Below are positions 1 to 7,077 of a stretch of DNA of 14,224 nt, piece after piece. Within the stretch, counting starts at the first letter, position 1. Each line of letters begins with the position of its first letter. The position numbers and the translations under genes were made by a program. Source of the stretch: an uncultured Bacteroidota bacterium (GTDB lineage Bacteria; Bacteroidota; Bacteroidia; Chitinophagales; Chitinophagaceae); the NCBI GenBank assembly GCA_903929655.1, contig CAIYVS010000401.1, forward strand, positions 1-14,224, in the 5' to 3' direction. Below the pieces are notes generated by a model that ran no database searches, had not been told where the DNA came from, and saw only the letters and a program-made list of their open reading frames with translations.

Positions 1-614
1 CCGTAAATAATCACATTGCTATTCCCCTTAGCCTCCATATCTGTAAAAATTAGAGTCTCGCCAAGCATCATCATACTTACTTTCTCTAGTTCAGGCACTG
101 CAATACCCGTGCTTACAGATGTTTGTCCGGCAAGTATGGAATCGCCTGCTGTCATATTGCATGCGTAATCCTTAATGGTAACAGAGTTGCCACTATTATT
201 TACATCCAGTCTTACCCAGCCATAATACCAAAGGCCGCCTTCTTTTATTCTCAGGCCCAGGTACTTGTCTGTTTTGTTCTGCCAATTGCCATTGGTTCCA
301 TCAAACAGAATTGAATAGTTCGGAGCCTGCCATGTAGCACTGCTTGTAATAGATTGCCCGGTATTGAGTGCAGCAGGATATCCGGCGTTCATTAACACTT
401 CACAATTTGCGTAAGCTAGAACATCTGTTTGGGTGTTGAAGTCTTCCCATATTGTTAAGGAAGCGTTCCCCGTCTTAGTTACAGGAGAGTCTATTTGCAG
501 GTTATAGGCATTCCAGGTATTTAAAACATAGTCGGGGCTAATGTCCTGGTAATAAATTTGAGCATTGCTTTTAAAAACAAAAAAGCATAAAGTAATAAAC
601 AGATATTTTTTCAT
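1..614 (-). CDS. Exported protein, probable T9SS cargo (C-terminus cut off)
   Basis: The frame is open from ATG at 614 to the window edge (204 codons), so the stop lies outside. The first 19 residues (MKKYLFITLCFFVFKSNAQ) form a signal peptide with cleavage expected at NA|Q. The middle carries a block often seen in secreted Bacteroidota proteins: a KYLGLRI stretch, then YYGWVRLDV, then an IKDYACN segment and an ILAGQT end. The last visible ~25 residues (ETLIF...NVIIYG) look like the first strands of a type IX secretion C-terminal sorting domain, after a short V-S-T-G-I linker. I infer export by Sec, then transport across the outer membrane by T9SS. The enzymatic or binding role is not recognisable, and no catalytic motif is visible. 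The start at 614 is preferred because the other nearby ATG (619) runs into a stop after two codons. Confidence 0.85.
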   Translation of the reverse strand, partial: MKKYLFITLCFFVFKSNAQIYYQDISPDYVLNTWNAYNLQIDSPVTKTGNASLTIWEDFNTQTDVLAYANCEVLMNAGYPAALNTGQSITSSATWQAPNYSILFDGTNGNWQNKTDKYLGLRIKEGGLWYYGWVRLDVNNSGNSVTIKDYACNMTAGDSILAGQTSVSTGIAVPELEKVSMMMLGETLIFTDMEAKGNSNVIIY

Positions 615-747
615 TTCATTAAGTGTTTGAAACAATAAGACGGCCGGGACATTATTTGTCTTGGGTGGAATCTGCAATATCCCCCGATAGGGGTGACAGT
701 AAGGGAAAGCTGAATATAATTACATGAGCAAGAGGGGCATGTTGAAA

Positions 748-1227
748 TTATTTTCTCTTTCTTTTAGCACCGTATAACTTACCAATTTTTTTTAGTTCCT
801 GAACATCGCTAACATCTTTTGGCCTACCTGTTGTTTGCTTATTCTTTATCAGGTCATTAAGCCCTATATAGTTAATAATAAGGCCATCAGCATCTATTTT
901 TTGCATATTGGCGAATGCTTCTTTAAAATCCACACCGTCTATTTCATTTAATATATCTATTCGCAAAGGAGGATACCCGATTTGTGTAGTATATGCAGGC
1001 TTTAAGAAATCTTTTTTTTTAAGTTTTAGAGAAGCAAATCCGAACTCATGAATTACTTTTAGCATTTTTGTAGCATTTTCGTCAGAAATATCAATCCAAA
1101 TATCCATATCGCCTGTATATCTGGGTTTGCCATGAAAAGCAAGGGCGTAGCCACCAACGACCATATATGCCACTTTATATTTGTTTAGCAGTTTAATGAA
1201 ATCTTCAAAATCTTCTGATAAGTTCAT
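748..1227 (-). CDS. Nucleotidyltransferase-fold protein (DUF6036/AbiEii-like)
   Basis: A 159-residue protein with the hallmarks of a minimal nucleotidyltransferase. It has the glycine motif VVGGYALAFHG (residues 23-33), then TGDMDIW with two carboxylates (D40 and D42), and a third candidate carboxylate in LRIDIL (D91). The C-terminus is very basic (KRKRK). Families of this type transfer a nucleotide to RNA or protein targets; some are toxins of toxin-antitoxin or abortive-infection pairs, others are stand-alone. Its ATG overlaps the stop of the upstream gene by four bases (ATGA), so the two are almost certainly translated together. No HEPN partner is visible. Fold assignment is confident; a toxin role is inference from the gene pair and the palindrome in its promoter. 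Substrate is unknown. Confidence 0.8.
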   Translation of the reverse strand: MNLSEDFEDFIKLLNKYKVAYMVVGGYALAFHGKPRYTGDMDIWIDISDENATKMLKVIHEFGFASLKLKKKDFLKPAYTTQIGYPPLRIDILNEIDGVDFKEAFANMQKIDADGLIINYIGLNDLIKNKQTTGRPKDVSDVQELKKIGKLYGAKRKRK

Positions 1228-1628
1228 TTATGCATTTTTCTTTTATGAATAATAGACCTATTCATTCTCTCACCCTTTTTTAGTGAGGCTGAAACAAGAG
1301 AAGTTACAGCAGCTAGACGTTCTTTTACAGGTCTGGAAATCCAATAAGCAAGATCTTCTTCTTCTCCCATGTCTTTTATTAATCCTTTTTTTACAACAGG
1401 GATCATTTTTCTTTTCTTTATCACTTCACTAATAATTGGTTTGCGCTCTATGTGTATTGTATCATCAGTATAAGGTACTTTTCGTTTGGAGAGATAATTA
1501 TTAAGCGTATTGTAATTATATTCAGGATAAGAAATGCAAAAGTTTTTAAGGTTGGAAAAGATTTCGAAAAGATTTTCTTTTTTCTCTTTCCAATATACCA
1601 ATACTACTCTTCTGCGAGGATTTTCCAT
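1224..1628 (-). CDS. Small basic protein paired with the nucleotidyltransferase; possible antitoxin
   Basis: A 134-residue protein I do not recognise by name. The N-terminal ~65 residues (VVLVYW, then a FEIFSNLKNF segment, then TLNNYLSKRKVPY) look like a small helical, possibly DNA-binding domain. The C-terminal ~50 residues contain EDLAYWISRPVKERLAAV and a basic tail. That second block resembles the short proteins that often precede nucleotidyltransferase-fold genes in Bacteroidota, where a YW-x-S/R-x-P...ERL pattern recurs. This suggests two joined modules: a regulator/DNA binder and a partner-binding tail. Its stop overlaps the downstream nucleotidyltransferase start. A palindrome sits upstream, inside the presumed promoter. 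An autorepressing antitoxin is a reasonable guess, but nothing proves it. An in-frame TAA immediately precedes the ATG, so an upstream ATG start is excluded. Confidence 0.6.
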   Translation of the reverse strand: MENPRRRVVLVYWKEKKENLFEIFSNLKNFCISYPEYNYNTLNNYLSKRKVPYTDDTIHIERKPIISEVIKKRKMIPVVKKGLIKDMGEEEDLAYWISRPVKERLAAVTSLVSASLKKGERMNRSIIHKRKMHK

Positions 1629-1632
1629 TTAA

Positions 1633-1665
1633 CAAAAGTACAATAAAAGACCAATATTGTTACAA
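1633..1665 (-). promoter_or_regulatory. Promoter of the nucleotidyltransferase pair
   Basis: On the minus strand a perfect Bacteroidota -7 box, TACTTTTG, lies at 1640-1633. A TTG at 1665-1663 could be the -33 element with a 22-base spacer, within the tolerated range. The box ends only four bases before the ATG at 1628, so the transcript would be leaderless or nearly so. Confidence 0.55.
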
Positions 1666-1672
1666 TATTGGT
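1650..1672. repeat. Perfect inverted repeat, probable operator
   Basis: Two 10-bp arms, ACCAATATTG and CAATATTGGT, are separated by TTA. The palindrome lies between the -7 and presumed -33 elements of the promoter for the 1224-1628 gene, the usual place for an autoregulatory operator. Read on the minus strand it is followed by TCTTTTATT, so it could instead act as a weak AT-rich terminator for the 1697-2851 gene. Confidence 0.65.
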
Positions 1673-1696
1673 TAAGAATTCGAATTGCATTAAGAA

Positions 1697-2851
1697 TCAA
1701 CCTACTATTGCATGCCTTTTAAACTCCTTAGTCCTGTCAAACAAATAGCGGTAAGTACATAATCGGCGGCTGCGATACGTGCCGAGGTTCTCGGCAATAT
1801 TGATCATTTTCGGATTAAAATCACCGATCCATTGCATTTCATAATCTTCGTATTTGGCCTCGGCTTGTATTATACCGGCACCTTCTATTATCATATAAGC
1901 ATCTATTCCTTTACCCTGGAACTCAGGTATGATACCAAATACAAGTCCTACAAAACGATTACATTTTCCGAAAGTTTTCTGCATTAAGAAACGCAGTTTT
2001 TGCATCAGTCCAAACTTGCCATCCATGTGTTTGAAATATTGGTTCAGGTCCGGCAGGTTGACCCAAAGGGCTATAGGCTCATCTTTATAATACACAAACC
2101 AGCTGATTTTTTCATCCATTACCGGTTTCATCGTCCTGAACATCTTAATCACTTGCTTTTCCTCAAGCGATTTTCCACCACCATGCCCGGCCCATGCTTT
2201 GTTGTAGATGTAAGTAAAGTCTTTGGCATATTTTTCGATTTCATTTTTTCTTACGTGCGCCGCCCTGTAATGTTTATCCGTAGCTATTTGTGCATGGCGT
2301 TCGTAATATTTTTCATCCAGTCTAGTATTCACCTTCATGGCAAAACATACCTGGTTGAAATACACTTTGAAACCATAATTTTCGAAAAGTGATATGTAAT
2401 AAGGCGGGTTATAATTCATGCCATATAGTGGTGTATAATATCCCTCCACTACAAGCCCCCACCATTTATCTCTTTCTCCAAAATTAATAGGTCCGTCCAT
2501 GGCTTCCATGCCCCGCTCTTTTAACCAATGCTTACAATGGTCCAGCATGAAATTAGCCGCTGCCTGGTCATCTATGCATTCAAAAAAGCCTATACCACCC
2601 GTAGGTTGCTCTTGTTTATATTGCCTGTTGACAAATGCTGCAATGCGCCCTATGGCTTTGCCCTCATCATCTTTCAGTATCCAGCGTGTACACTCTCCCC
2701 TTTTGAAGAATTTATTCTTCTCAGGATCAAAAACCTCTTCTATATCTTTATCCAGCGGACGTATATAATTGGGGTCATTTTTATACAAATCAACCGCTAG
2801 TTGCAGAAAGAGCTTTCTATCTGCATCATTTTTTACTTCATGCATTTGCAT
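1697..2851 (-). CDS. GNAT-fold N-acetyltransferase-like protein (YghO-like)
   Basis: A 384-residue cytoplasmic protein with no signal peptide or membrane segment. The N-terminal half follows the pattern of YghO-type proteins: YKNDPNYIRPL (23-33), FFKRGECTRWI (48-58), IGRIAAFVN (68-76), GFFECIDD (88-95) and MDGPINFGE (118-126), followed by YNPPYYISLFENYGF. The C-terminal half contains GIIPEFQGKGID (307-317), which matches the Q-x-x-G-x acetyl-CoA pyrophosphate loop of GNAT enzymes. The fold assignment is good, but the acyl acceptor is unknown and these proteins are generally unannotated. The gene stands alone and is divergent from the vWA gene at 3002. ATG 2851 is used; ATG 2845 is two codons downstream and equally possible. 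Confidence 0.75.
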   Translation of the reverse strand: MQMHEVKNDADRKLFLQLAVDLYKNDPNYIRPLDKDIEEVFDPEKNKFFKRGECTRWILKDDEGKAIGRIAAFVNRQYKQEQPTGGIGFFECIDDQAAANFMLDHCKHWLKERGMEAMDGPINFGERDKWWGLVVEGYYTPLYGMNYNPPYYISLFENYGFKVYFNQVCFAMKVNTRLDEKYYERHAQIATDKHYRAAHVRKNEIEKYAKDFTYIYNKAWAGHGGGKSLEEKQVIKMFRTMKPVMDEKISWFVYYKDEPIALWVNLPDLNQYFKHMDGKFGLMQKLRFLMQKTFGKCNRFVGLVFGIIPEFQGKGIDAYMIIEGAGIIQAEAKYEDYEMQWIGDFNPKMINIAENLGTYRSRRLCTYRYLFDRTKEFKRHAIVG

Positions 2852-2855
2852 GGGG

Positions 2856-2863
2856 CAAATATA
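2856..2863 (-). promoter_or_regulatory. -7 promoter box (TATATTTG) of the 1697-2851 gene
   Basis: The minus strand reads TATATTTG then CCCC then the ATG at 2851. This is a perfect TAnnTTTG element with the same four-base distance to the start codon as at 1633-1640. No TTG is visible at the ideal distance upstream. The transcript would have almost no leader. Confidence 0.5.
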
Positions 2864-3001
2864 CTATAGGAGGACAATAATTCACTTCGGCATAAGTATA
2901 TATAGTAATATAAAAATTTATTATTGTTAAAAATTGAATAAAACCTTATATCCTTTAATCCTGTAATCCGGGTTCGGAAATTTTCTTTAGATTGCTGCTT
3001 C

Positions 3002-5041
3002 ATGCAATGGATTTTCTGGATCATAACGATTCTACTTTCTGCCGGGGCAGGATATTGGGTATATAGTACGGATAAAAAACGGGCAGTACCTTATCCCTGG
3101 CTCACGTCTTTATTAAGGGCTATGGTAGTAATGCTTACCCTCTTATTGTTATTTGCCCCGGTTTTTACAATCACCCGTAACGAAACTCAAAAACCGCTTA
3201 TCCTGTTATTGCAGGACAATTCCCGTTCCATTGCAAATGCCCTCGGCAAAGATTCGGCAGTTTACCAAAAAAATGTAGAAGACCTCAGCGCCAAACTTTC
3301 AGAAAAATATAAAGTGGTACAATGGGGTTTTGGTAATACAGTCCAAACCGAAAACATCTTTCAGTATAAACAACCGGCAACAGATATTTCTGCCGCCCTG
3401 GCCCGTGCACAGGAATATTATGGTTTACAAAATCTGGGGGCTATTATATTGGCTACAGACGGGCGTTTTAACCAGGGTTTAAATCCACTTTATCAGCAAT
3501 TGTCTTTGCACAATCCCATCTACACCGTCGCTATTGGCGACAGCGTGGAGCAAAAGGATATTCGTGTGATACAAGTATATGCCAATAAGGTAGTTTCCCT
3601 GAATAGCCAGTTTGAAATAAGGACAGATATAGTTGCAGCACTTTGTAAAGGGTATAACAACAGTGTGCAATTATCAGAGGCGGGGAATCTGCTATCTGCT
3701 GCACCTATAACTGTTAATGCGGATAAGTATGACCGATCTGTTTCATTTACCATAAAGGCAGCCACAGCGGGTTTGCATCATTATATAATTACAGTGCCTG
3801 CTGCCGATGGAGAGAAAAATCTCACAAATAATCGTCATGATGTATTTGTAGAGGTACAGGATGAAAAAAAGAATATCCTCATACTGTCTGCATCACCCCA
3901 TCCTGATGTAAATGCTATAAAAGATGCATTGGCCGGTCTTGAAACCTATAAGGTGACAATAAAAACAGTTGATCATTTTCCGTCTTCACTTAATGAATAC
4001 AGCGCCATAGTTCTGCATGGCTTGCCATCTGTTAATTTTAATATTGCACAACAAATAAGTGCTTCAAGAAAACCAATATGGTTCATTTTGGGCAACCAGA
4101 GCAGCCCCCTTGCATTAAGCAACATGCAGAAAATGGTCAGCCTTAATATCAACCCCGCAGCACAGCACGATGTTGCCGCAGCCTATAATAGTTCATTCAG
4201 TGCTTTTACTTTGCCGCAGAATACAGCAGCTGTACTGGATAAAATGCCCCCATTGTCTGTACCCACAGGCATCATGAAAGCAAGTCCAGATGCATTGGTA
4301 TTATTCAATCAGAAACTTGCAGGTGACGGCGATATGCCCCTTTGGATTTTTCAGCAGGGGGCAGTACCCATGGCTATGCTTGCAGGAGAAGGTATCTGGC
4401 GCTGGCGTTTGTACGAGTTCAAGAATTTTAATAAGCATGATGTAGTGGATGAATGCATCCGCCAGACACTTGCCTTTTTAACTGCAAACAATACAGATAA
4501 GCCTTTTCGTGTCAGCATGCCAAAACAAGTTTGGAGCGACCAGGAAGCAATATCATTGAACGCCTATTTACTTGATGCTAATAACGAACAGGTAAATACG
4601 CCTGATGCAAAGATCATACTGACAGACAGTGCCGGTCACAAACAGAATTTTTCTTTTGAACGTGCGGGGAATGCTTACCGTCTTAATTTAGGCGTTTGGG
4701 CAGGGGGCACTTATACCTATTCAGCACAAACAAGCTATAATGACAAGACCTATACAGCCAATGGCAGTTTTGTTGTGGAAAGCATTCCGCTTGAGTTTAT
4801 GGAGACAGGAGCAGATTACCCGTTACTTTATGGCATGGCGAAAAAATATAACGGAGCTCTGGTCCCAGCAGGAAATGTCGGTTCATTATACGATAGCATC
4901 ACACACAATGAGCATATTAAGCCCGTAATACAGACCATTACAGATACTATTCCGCTTATAGACAGGAAATGGTATTTCTTTTTAATTCTTTTGGTAGCAG
5001 TCACAGAATGGCTCTTAAGAAAATATTGGCTGGCGCAGTAA
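3002..5041 (+). CDS. Membrane-anchored vWA-domain protein
   Basis: A 679-residue protein with two N-terminal membrane segments (about 1-20 and 36-57) and one at the C-terminus (about 655-673). Between them is a von Willebrand A-type domain (about 65-185) with an intact metal site: D72-N-S74-R-S76, T127-D128 and T152-D153-G154. After it come a beta-sandwich region (about 190-285), a segment starting NILILSASPHPD (about 290-385) that resembles the class I glutamine-amidotransferase-like flavodoxin fold seen in related proteins, and another beta-sandwich (about 500-600). Architectures of this kind are widespread in Bacteroidota and related to Bat-type (aerotolerance operon) proteins, but the partner BatA/MoxR genes are not in the window. 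The role is unknown; metal-dependent protein binding at the membrane is likely. The large middle part is probably periplasmic. Confidence 0.75.
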   Translation: MQWIFWIITILLSAGAGYWVYSTDKKRAVPYPWLTSLLRAMVVMLTLLLLFAPVFTITRNETQKPLILLLQDNSRSIANALGKDSAVYQKNVEDLSAKLSEKYKVVQWGFGNTVQTENIFQYKQPATDISAALARAQEYYGLQNLGAIILATDGRFNQGLNPLYQQLSLHNPIYTVAIGDSVEQKDIRVIQVYANKVVSLNSQFEIRTDIVAALCKGYNNSVQLSEAGNLLSAAPITVNADKYDRSVSFTIKAATAGLHHYIITVPAADGEKNLTNNRHDVFVEVQDEKKNILILSASPHPDVNAIKDALAGLETYKVTIKTVDHFPSSLNEYSAIVLHGLPSVNFNIAQQISASRKPIWFILGNQSSPLALSNMQKMVSLNINPAAQHDVAAAYNSSFSAFTLPQNTAAVLDKMPPLSVPTGIMKASPDALVLFNQKLAGDGDMPLWIFQQGAVPMAMLAGEGIWRWRLYEFKNFNKHDVVDECIRQTLAFLTANNTDKPFRVSMPKQVWSDQEAISLNAYLLDANNEQVNTPDAKIILTDSAGHKQNFSFERAGNAYRLNLGVWAGGTYTYSAQTSYNDKTYTANGSFVVESIPLEFMETGADYPLLYGMAKKYNGALVPAGNVGSLYDSITHNEHIKPVIQTITDTIPLIDRKWYFFLILLVAVTEWLLRKYWLAQ

Positions 5042-5114
5042 ATTATTTGTTACGATCCCGGAAGTATCCATAATACCATTTCAAGACATTCACCAGTCGG
5101 CAATTGATAAGCTG

Positions 5115-5543
5115 ATGGAAGGTATAGTTAATGAGTTTGAGGAAGAGATTTATTCAGCTTCATCAAAAAAAATAATAAATGTAGCACACTTGCCTGAACG
5201 TACATATTGGGTTGCCATAATAAACGACCAGGTAATTGGCACAATAGGCCTGGTGAAATTACAAAATGCTTCCATTGCATTGAAAAGCATGATGCTGGAT
5301 AAAGCATTTAGAAGTGATAAAAGGGAAATAGCAAAAATGTTATTACAAACTGTCATTGACTGGGCGCTTGAACAAAATATAACTTGTATATATCTTGGAA
5401 CGATGGATCAATTTAAATCTGCTCAAAAATTCTATGAGAAACATGCCTTCACAAGGATAGATGATTCAGAATTACCCGCGGATTTTCCGGCAAATCCTGT
5501 AGACGTCGTTTTTTACAAAAGATCATTGAAATATTCATTATAG
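5115..5543 (+). CDS. GNAT family N-acetyltransferase (start uncertain)
   Basis: From the first ATG this gives 142 residues with clear GNAT features: WVAIINDQVIGTIGL (beta strands), the core K-S-M-M-L-D-K strand leading into an acetyl-CoA loop around RSDKREIAKMLL, then CIYLGTM and FYEKHAFTRI. The acceptor is unknown. The start is a problem. The same frame stays open back to 5019 and, between about 5064 and 5114, encodes VSIIPFQDIHQSAIDKL, exactly how a GNAT N-terminus should look. No ATG, GTG or TTG exists in that stretch. The gene follows the vWA stop closely and may be read with it. Either a rare start codon is used, or the N-terminus is truncated, or a base is missing upstream. Confidence 0.8.
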   Translation: MEGIVNEFEEEIYSASSKKIINVAHLPERTYWVAIINDQVIGTIGLVKLQNASIALKSMMLDKAFRSDKREIAKMLLQTVIDWALEQNITCIYLGTMDQFKSAQKFYEKHAFTRIDDSELPADFPANPVDVVFYKRSLKYSL

Positions 5544-5556
5544 CCCCTGCTTATTT

Positions 5557-5564
5557 TATCTTTG
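5557..5564 (+). promoter_or_regulatory. -7 promoter box (TATCTTTG) of the WYL regulator gene
   Basis: TATCTTTG is a perfect TAnnTTTG element 17 bases before the ATG at 5582, predicting a leader of about 12 bases. It starts just past the GNAT stop at 5543, so the regulator appears to have its own promoter. No TTG lies at 17-23 bases upstream; the nearest is at 5526-5528. Confidence 0.5.
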
Positions 5565-5581
5565 CTGACTATACATTTTTT

Positions 5582-6271
5582 ATGAATCGTATTGACAGGC
5601 TGTTTGACATACTTACATTATTGCAATCAAAAAAGTATGTCCCGGCAGAAAAGATTGCAGAGAAATTCAAGATCAGCGTCCGCACCGTTTACCGGGATGT
5701 AAAGGCATTGTGCGAGCAAGGCATCCCTGTTAGTTTTGAGCAACATAAGGGTTATTTTGTAGTCCAGGGTTATTTCCTTCCACCTGTTTCGTTCAGCACA
5801 GACGAAGCCAATGCCCTCTTGCTTATGGAATCTTTGGTAAATGCTTTTGGTGACAAATCCATACAAGCCCATTACTCCAACCTGTTAAGCAAAGTAAAAA
5901 CCGTGCTGCGCTCATCTCAAAAGGAAAAAATAGAAGTCCTGACAGAAAATATCAGGTCGCATTTCCCCGGATTTGTCAGGAACGACTATGAATACCTGAC
6001 TAATATCCAGAACGCCATCTCATCCAAAAATATCATTGATATACAATACAAGAACAACAAAGAAGAAATAAGCAGCCGACAGTTAGAGCCAATTGGCTTA
6101 TTATTTTACGCGCTGAGCTGGCATCTTATAGCCTGGTGTCATTTGCGGAAAGAATATCGTGATTTCAGGGTATCGCGTATCCTATCATTAAAAGACAATA
6201 ATATTCCCTTCAGAAAAACAGACCATACGGACCTGAATGACTACCTGAAAAAAAATCCGGTACTTTATTAA
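5582..6271 (+). CDS. WYL-domain transcriptional regulator (YafY/DeoR-HTH type)
   Basis: A 229-residue cytoplasmic regulator. Residues 1-60 form a winged helix-turn-helix (RIDRLFDILTLLQ, then the recognition region VRTVYRDVKAL, then GYFV wing residues). Residues 140-205 form the ligand-sensing WYL domain, ending in WCHLRKEYRDFRVSRI. The namesake triad here reads W180-H-L instead of W-Y-L. Proteins of this family bind DNA as dimers and sense a small molecule or nucleic acid through the WYL pocket. It is followed by two near-identical 37-bp repeats, each with an imperfect palindrome; the second lies directly ahead of the dinB-like gene. I infer that this protein binds these sites and controls its neighbours. 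Confidence 0.88.
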   Translation: MNRIDRLFDILTLLQSKKYVPAEKIAEKFKISVRTVYRDVKALCEQGIPVSFEQHKGYFVVQGYFLPPVSFSTDEANALLLMESLVNAFGDKSIQAHYSNLLSKVKTVLRSSQKEKIEVLTENIRSHFPGFVRNDYEYLTNIQNAISSKNIIDIQYKNNKEEISSRQLEPIGLLFYALSWHLIAWCHLRKEYRDFRVSRILSLKDNNIPFRKTDHTDLNDYLKKNPVLY

Positions 6272-6278
6272 AATGGCG

Positions 6279-6315
6279 CTGCCATAGGGTTGTCAGTGAG
6301 GCATTTTTTCTTTGC
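6279..6315 (+). repeat. 37-bp regulatory repeat, copy A
   Basis: This copy starts CTGCCATAGGGTTGTCAGTG and ends TTTTTTCTTTGC, matching copy B (6495-6531) at 34 of 37 positions. It contains the imperfect inverted repeat CTGCCA-N6-TGTCAG and a -7-like TTTCTTTG. It begins eight bases after the stop of the WYL regulator and precedes a dubious small reading frame. It is probably a regulator binding site with promoter. Confidence 0.7.
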
Positions 6316-6331
6316 TCCAAAACAAAGAAAT

Positions 6332-6487
6332 ATGGTAATGAATCAAAGATTCACAGAAGAGCCGGAACTGCTGATCCAATTCATCATTGGGACATCTGTA
6401 GCGTCGCTTATAAATTGTATTAAGGTGCTAACAGAAACCATCCTTAGTCTCCTTGACTTTATTTTGATAGAAATTTTGTATTTCTAA
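6332..6487 (+). CDS. Doubtful 51-residue ORF, possible gene remnant
   Basis: A short reading frame beginning MVMNQRFTEEPELL and continuing with a hydrophobic stretch (IQFIIGTSVASLINCIKVL, then another run up to the end). It lies 16 bases after copy A of the regulatory repeat, as the dinB-like gene lies 26 bases after copy B, so it is in a position to be expressed. I recognise no family. It may be a small membrane peptide, or the remains of a gene once driven by copy A. Nothing besides its position supports it. Confidence 0.2.
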   Translation: MVMNQRFTEEPELLIQFIIGTSVASLINCIKVLTETILSLLDFILIEILYF

Positions 6488-6494
6488 AAGTACA

Positions 6495-6531
6495 CTGCCA
6501 TAGGGTTGTCAGTGGGGCATCCTTTCTTTGC
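6495..6531 (+). repeat. 37-bp regulatory repeat, copy B (dinB-like gene promoter)
   Basis: The second copy starts CTGCCATAGGGTTGTCAGTG and ends CCTTTCTTTGC. The imperfect palindrome arms are CTGCCA (6495-6500) and TGTCAG (6507-6512). A -7-like TTTCTTTG lies at 6523-6530. The TTG at 6506-6508 is only 14 bases from it, too close for a standard -33 element, which fits activator or repressor control. It ends 26 bases before the ATG at 6558. Confidence 0.7.
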
Positions 6532-6557
6532 ATTATAAACAACAAAAAGCAAAAATT

Positions 6558-7055
6558 ATGACAATGACACAAAAGTTCCTCGCGCAACTGGAAGAAGAGG
6601 CAATCGCTACACGCAAAATGCTATCTGTGGTTCCCGACGATAAGTTCAACTGGCAGCCACATCCCAAAAGCATGACTGTGCAACACCTGGCATCCCATGT
6701 AGCCGAAATACCAGGTTGGTTTACCCTCGCTCTGAACACAGATGGACTGGATGTTTCCAATAGTCAATTCCACCCACCTGTCATCAACAACAGAGCAGAA
6801 TTGCTGGACTTTTTTGAGCAAAAACTAGCCCAGGGCCGTAGCTCACTCCAAAATGCAACAGACGAAGATCTGAAGCCCAACTGGACCATGCGATATGGCG
6901 ACAGAGTGGTTAGTGTGCGCCCCAAAGAAGATGTGATACGCATGTCTATGAGCCAGATCATTCACCATAGAGCGCAATTGGGCGTATTCCTCCGCCTGCT
7001 TGATGTGCCTATCCCCGGCCCTTATGGCCCAAGCGTAGACGAAAAAGGAATGTAA
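6558..7055 (+). CDS. DinB-superfamily protein
   Basis: A 165-residue protein of the DinB/YfiT four-helix metalloprotein superfamily. The family pattern is visible: an N-terminal helix, FNWQPHPKSMTVQHLASHVAEIP with H47 as the first metal ligand, and MSQIIHHRAQLGVFLRLLDV with H136/H137 as the remaining ligands. It ends PIPGPYGPSVDE, common in this subfamily. Members include thiol-transferases for bacillithiol and similar cofactors, and many stress-related proteins of unknown reaction; the name comes from DNA-damage induction in Bacillus and does not imply a polymerase. ATG 6558 is chosen over an in-frame TTG at 6528, which lies inside the promoter box; ATG 6564 is also possible. Control by the upstream WYL regulator is inferred. 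A strong terminator follows. Confidence 0.88.
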   Translation: MTMTQKFLAQLEEEAIATRKMLSVVPDDKFNWQPHPKSMTVQHLASHVAEIPGWFTLALNTDGLDVSNSQFHPPVINNRAELLDFFEQKLAQGRSSLQNATDEDLKPNWTMRYGDRVVSVRPKEDVIRMSMSQIIHHRAQLGVFLRLLDVPIPGPYGPSVDEKGM

Positions 7056-7077
7056 TATACCCCGACTTATATCAATC

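Noticed and set aside
123..314. 63-residue plus-strand reading frame
   Set aside because: It is antisense to the exported protein gene at 1-614, whose translation has a signal peptide and recognisable motifs.
682..693. Short CCCC-GATA-GGGG hairpin between the exported protein gene and the nucleotidyltransferase gene
   Set aside because: The stem has only four pairs with no T-tract on either side. It is too weak to call a terminator or operator.
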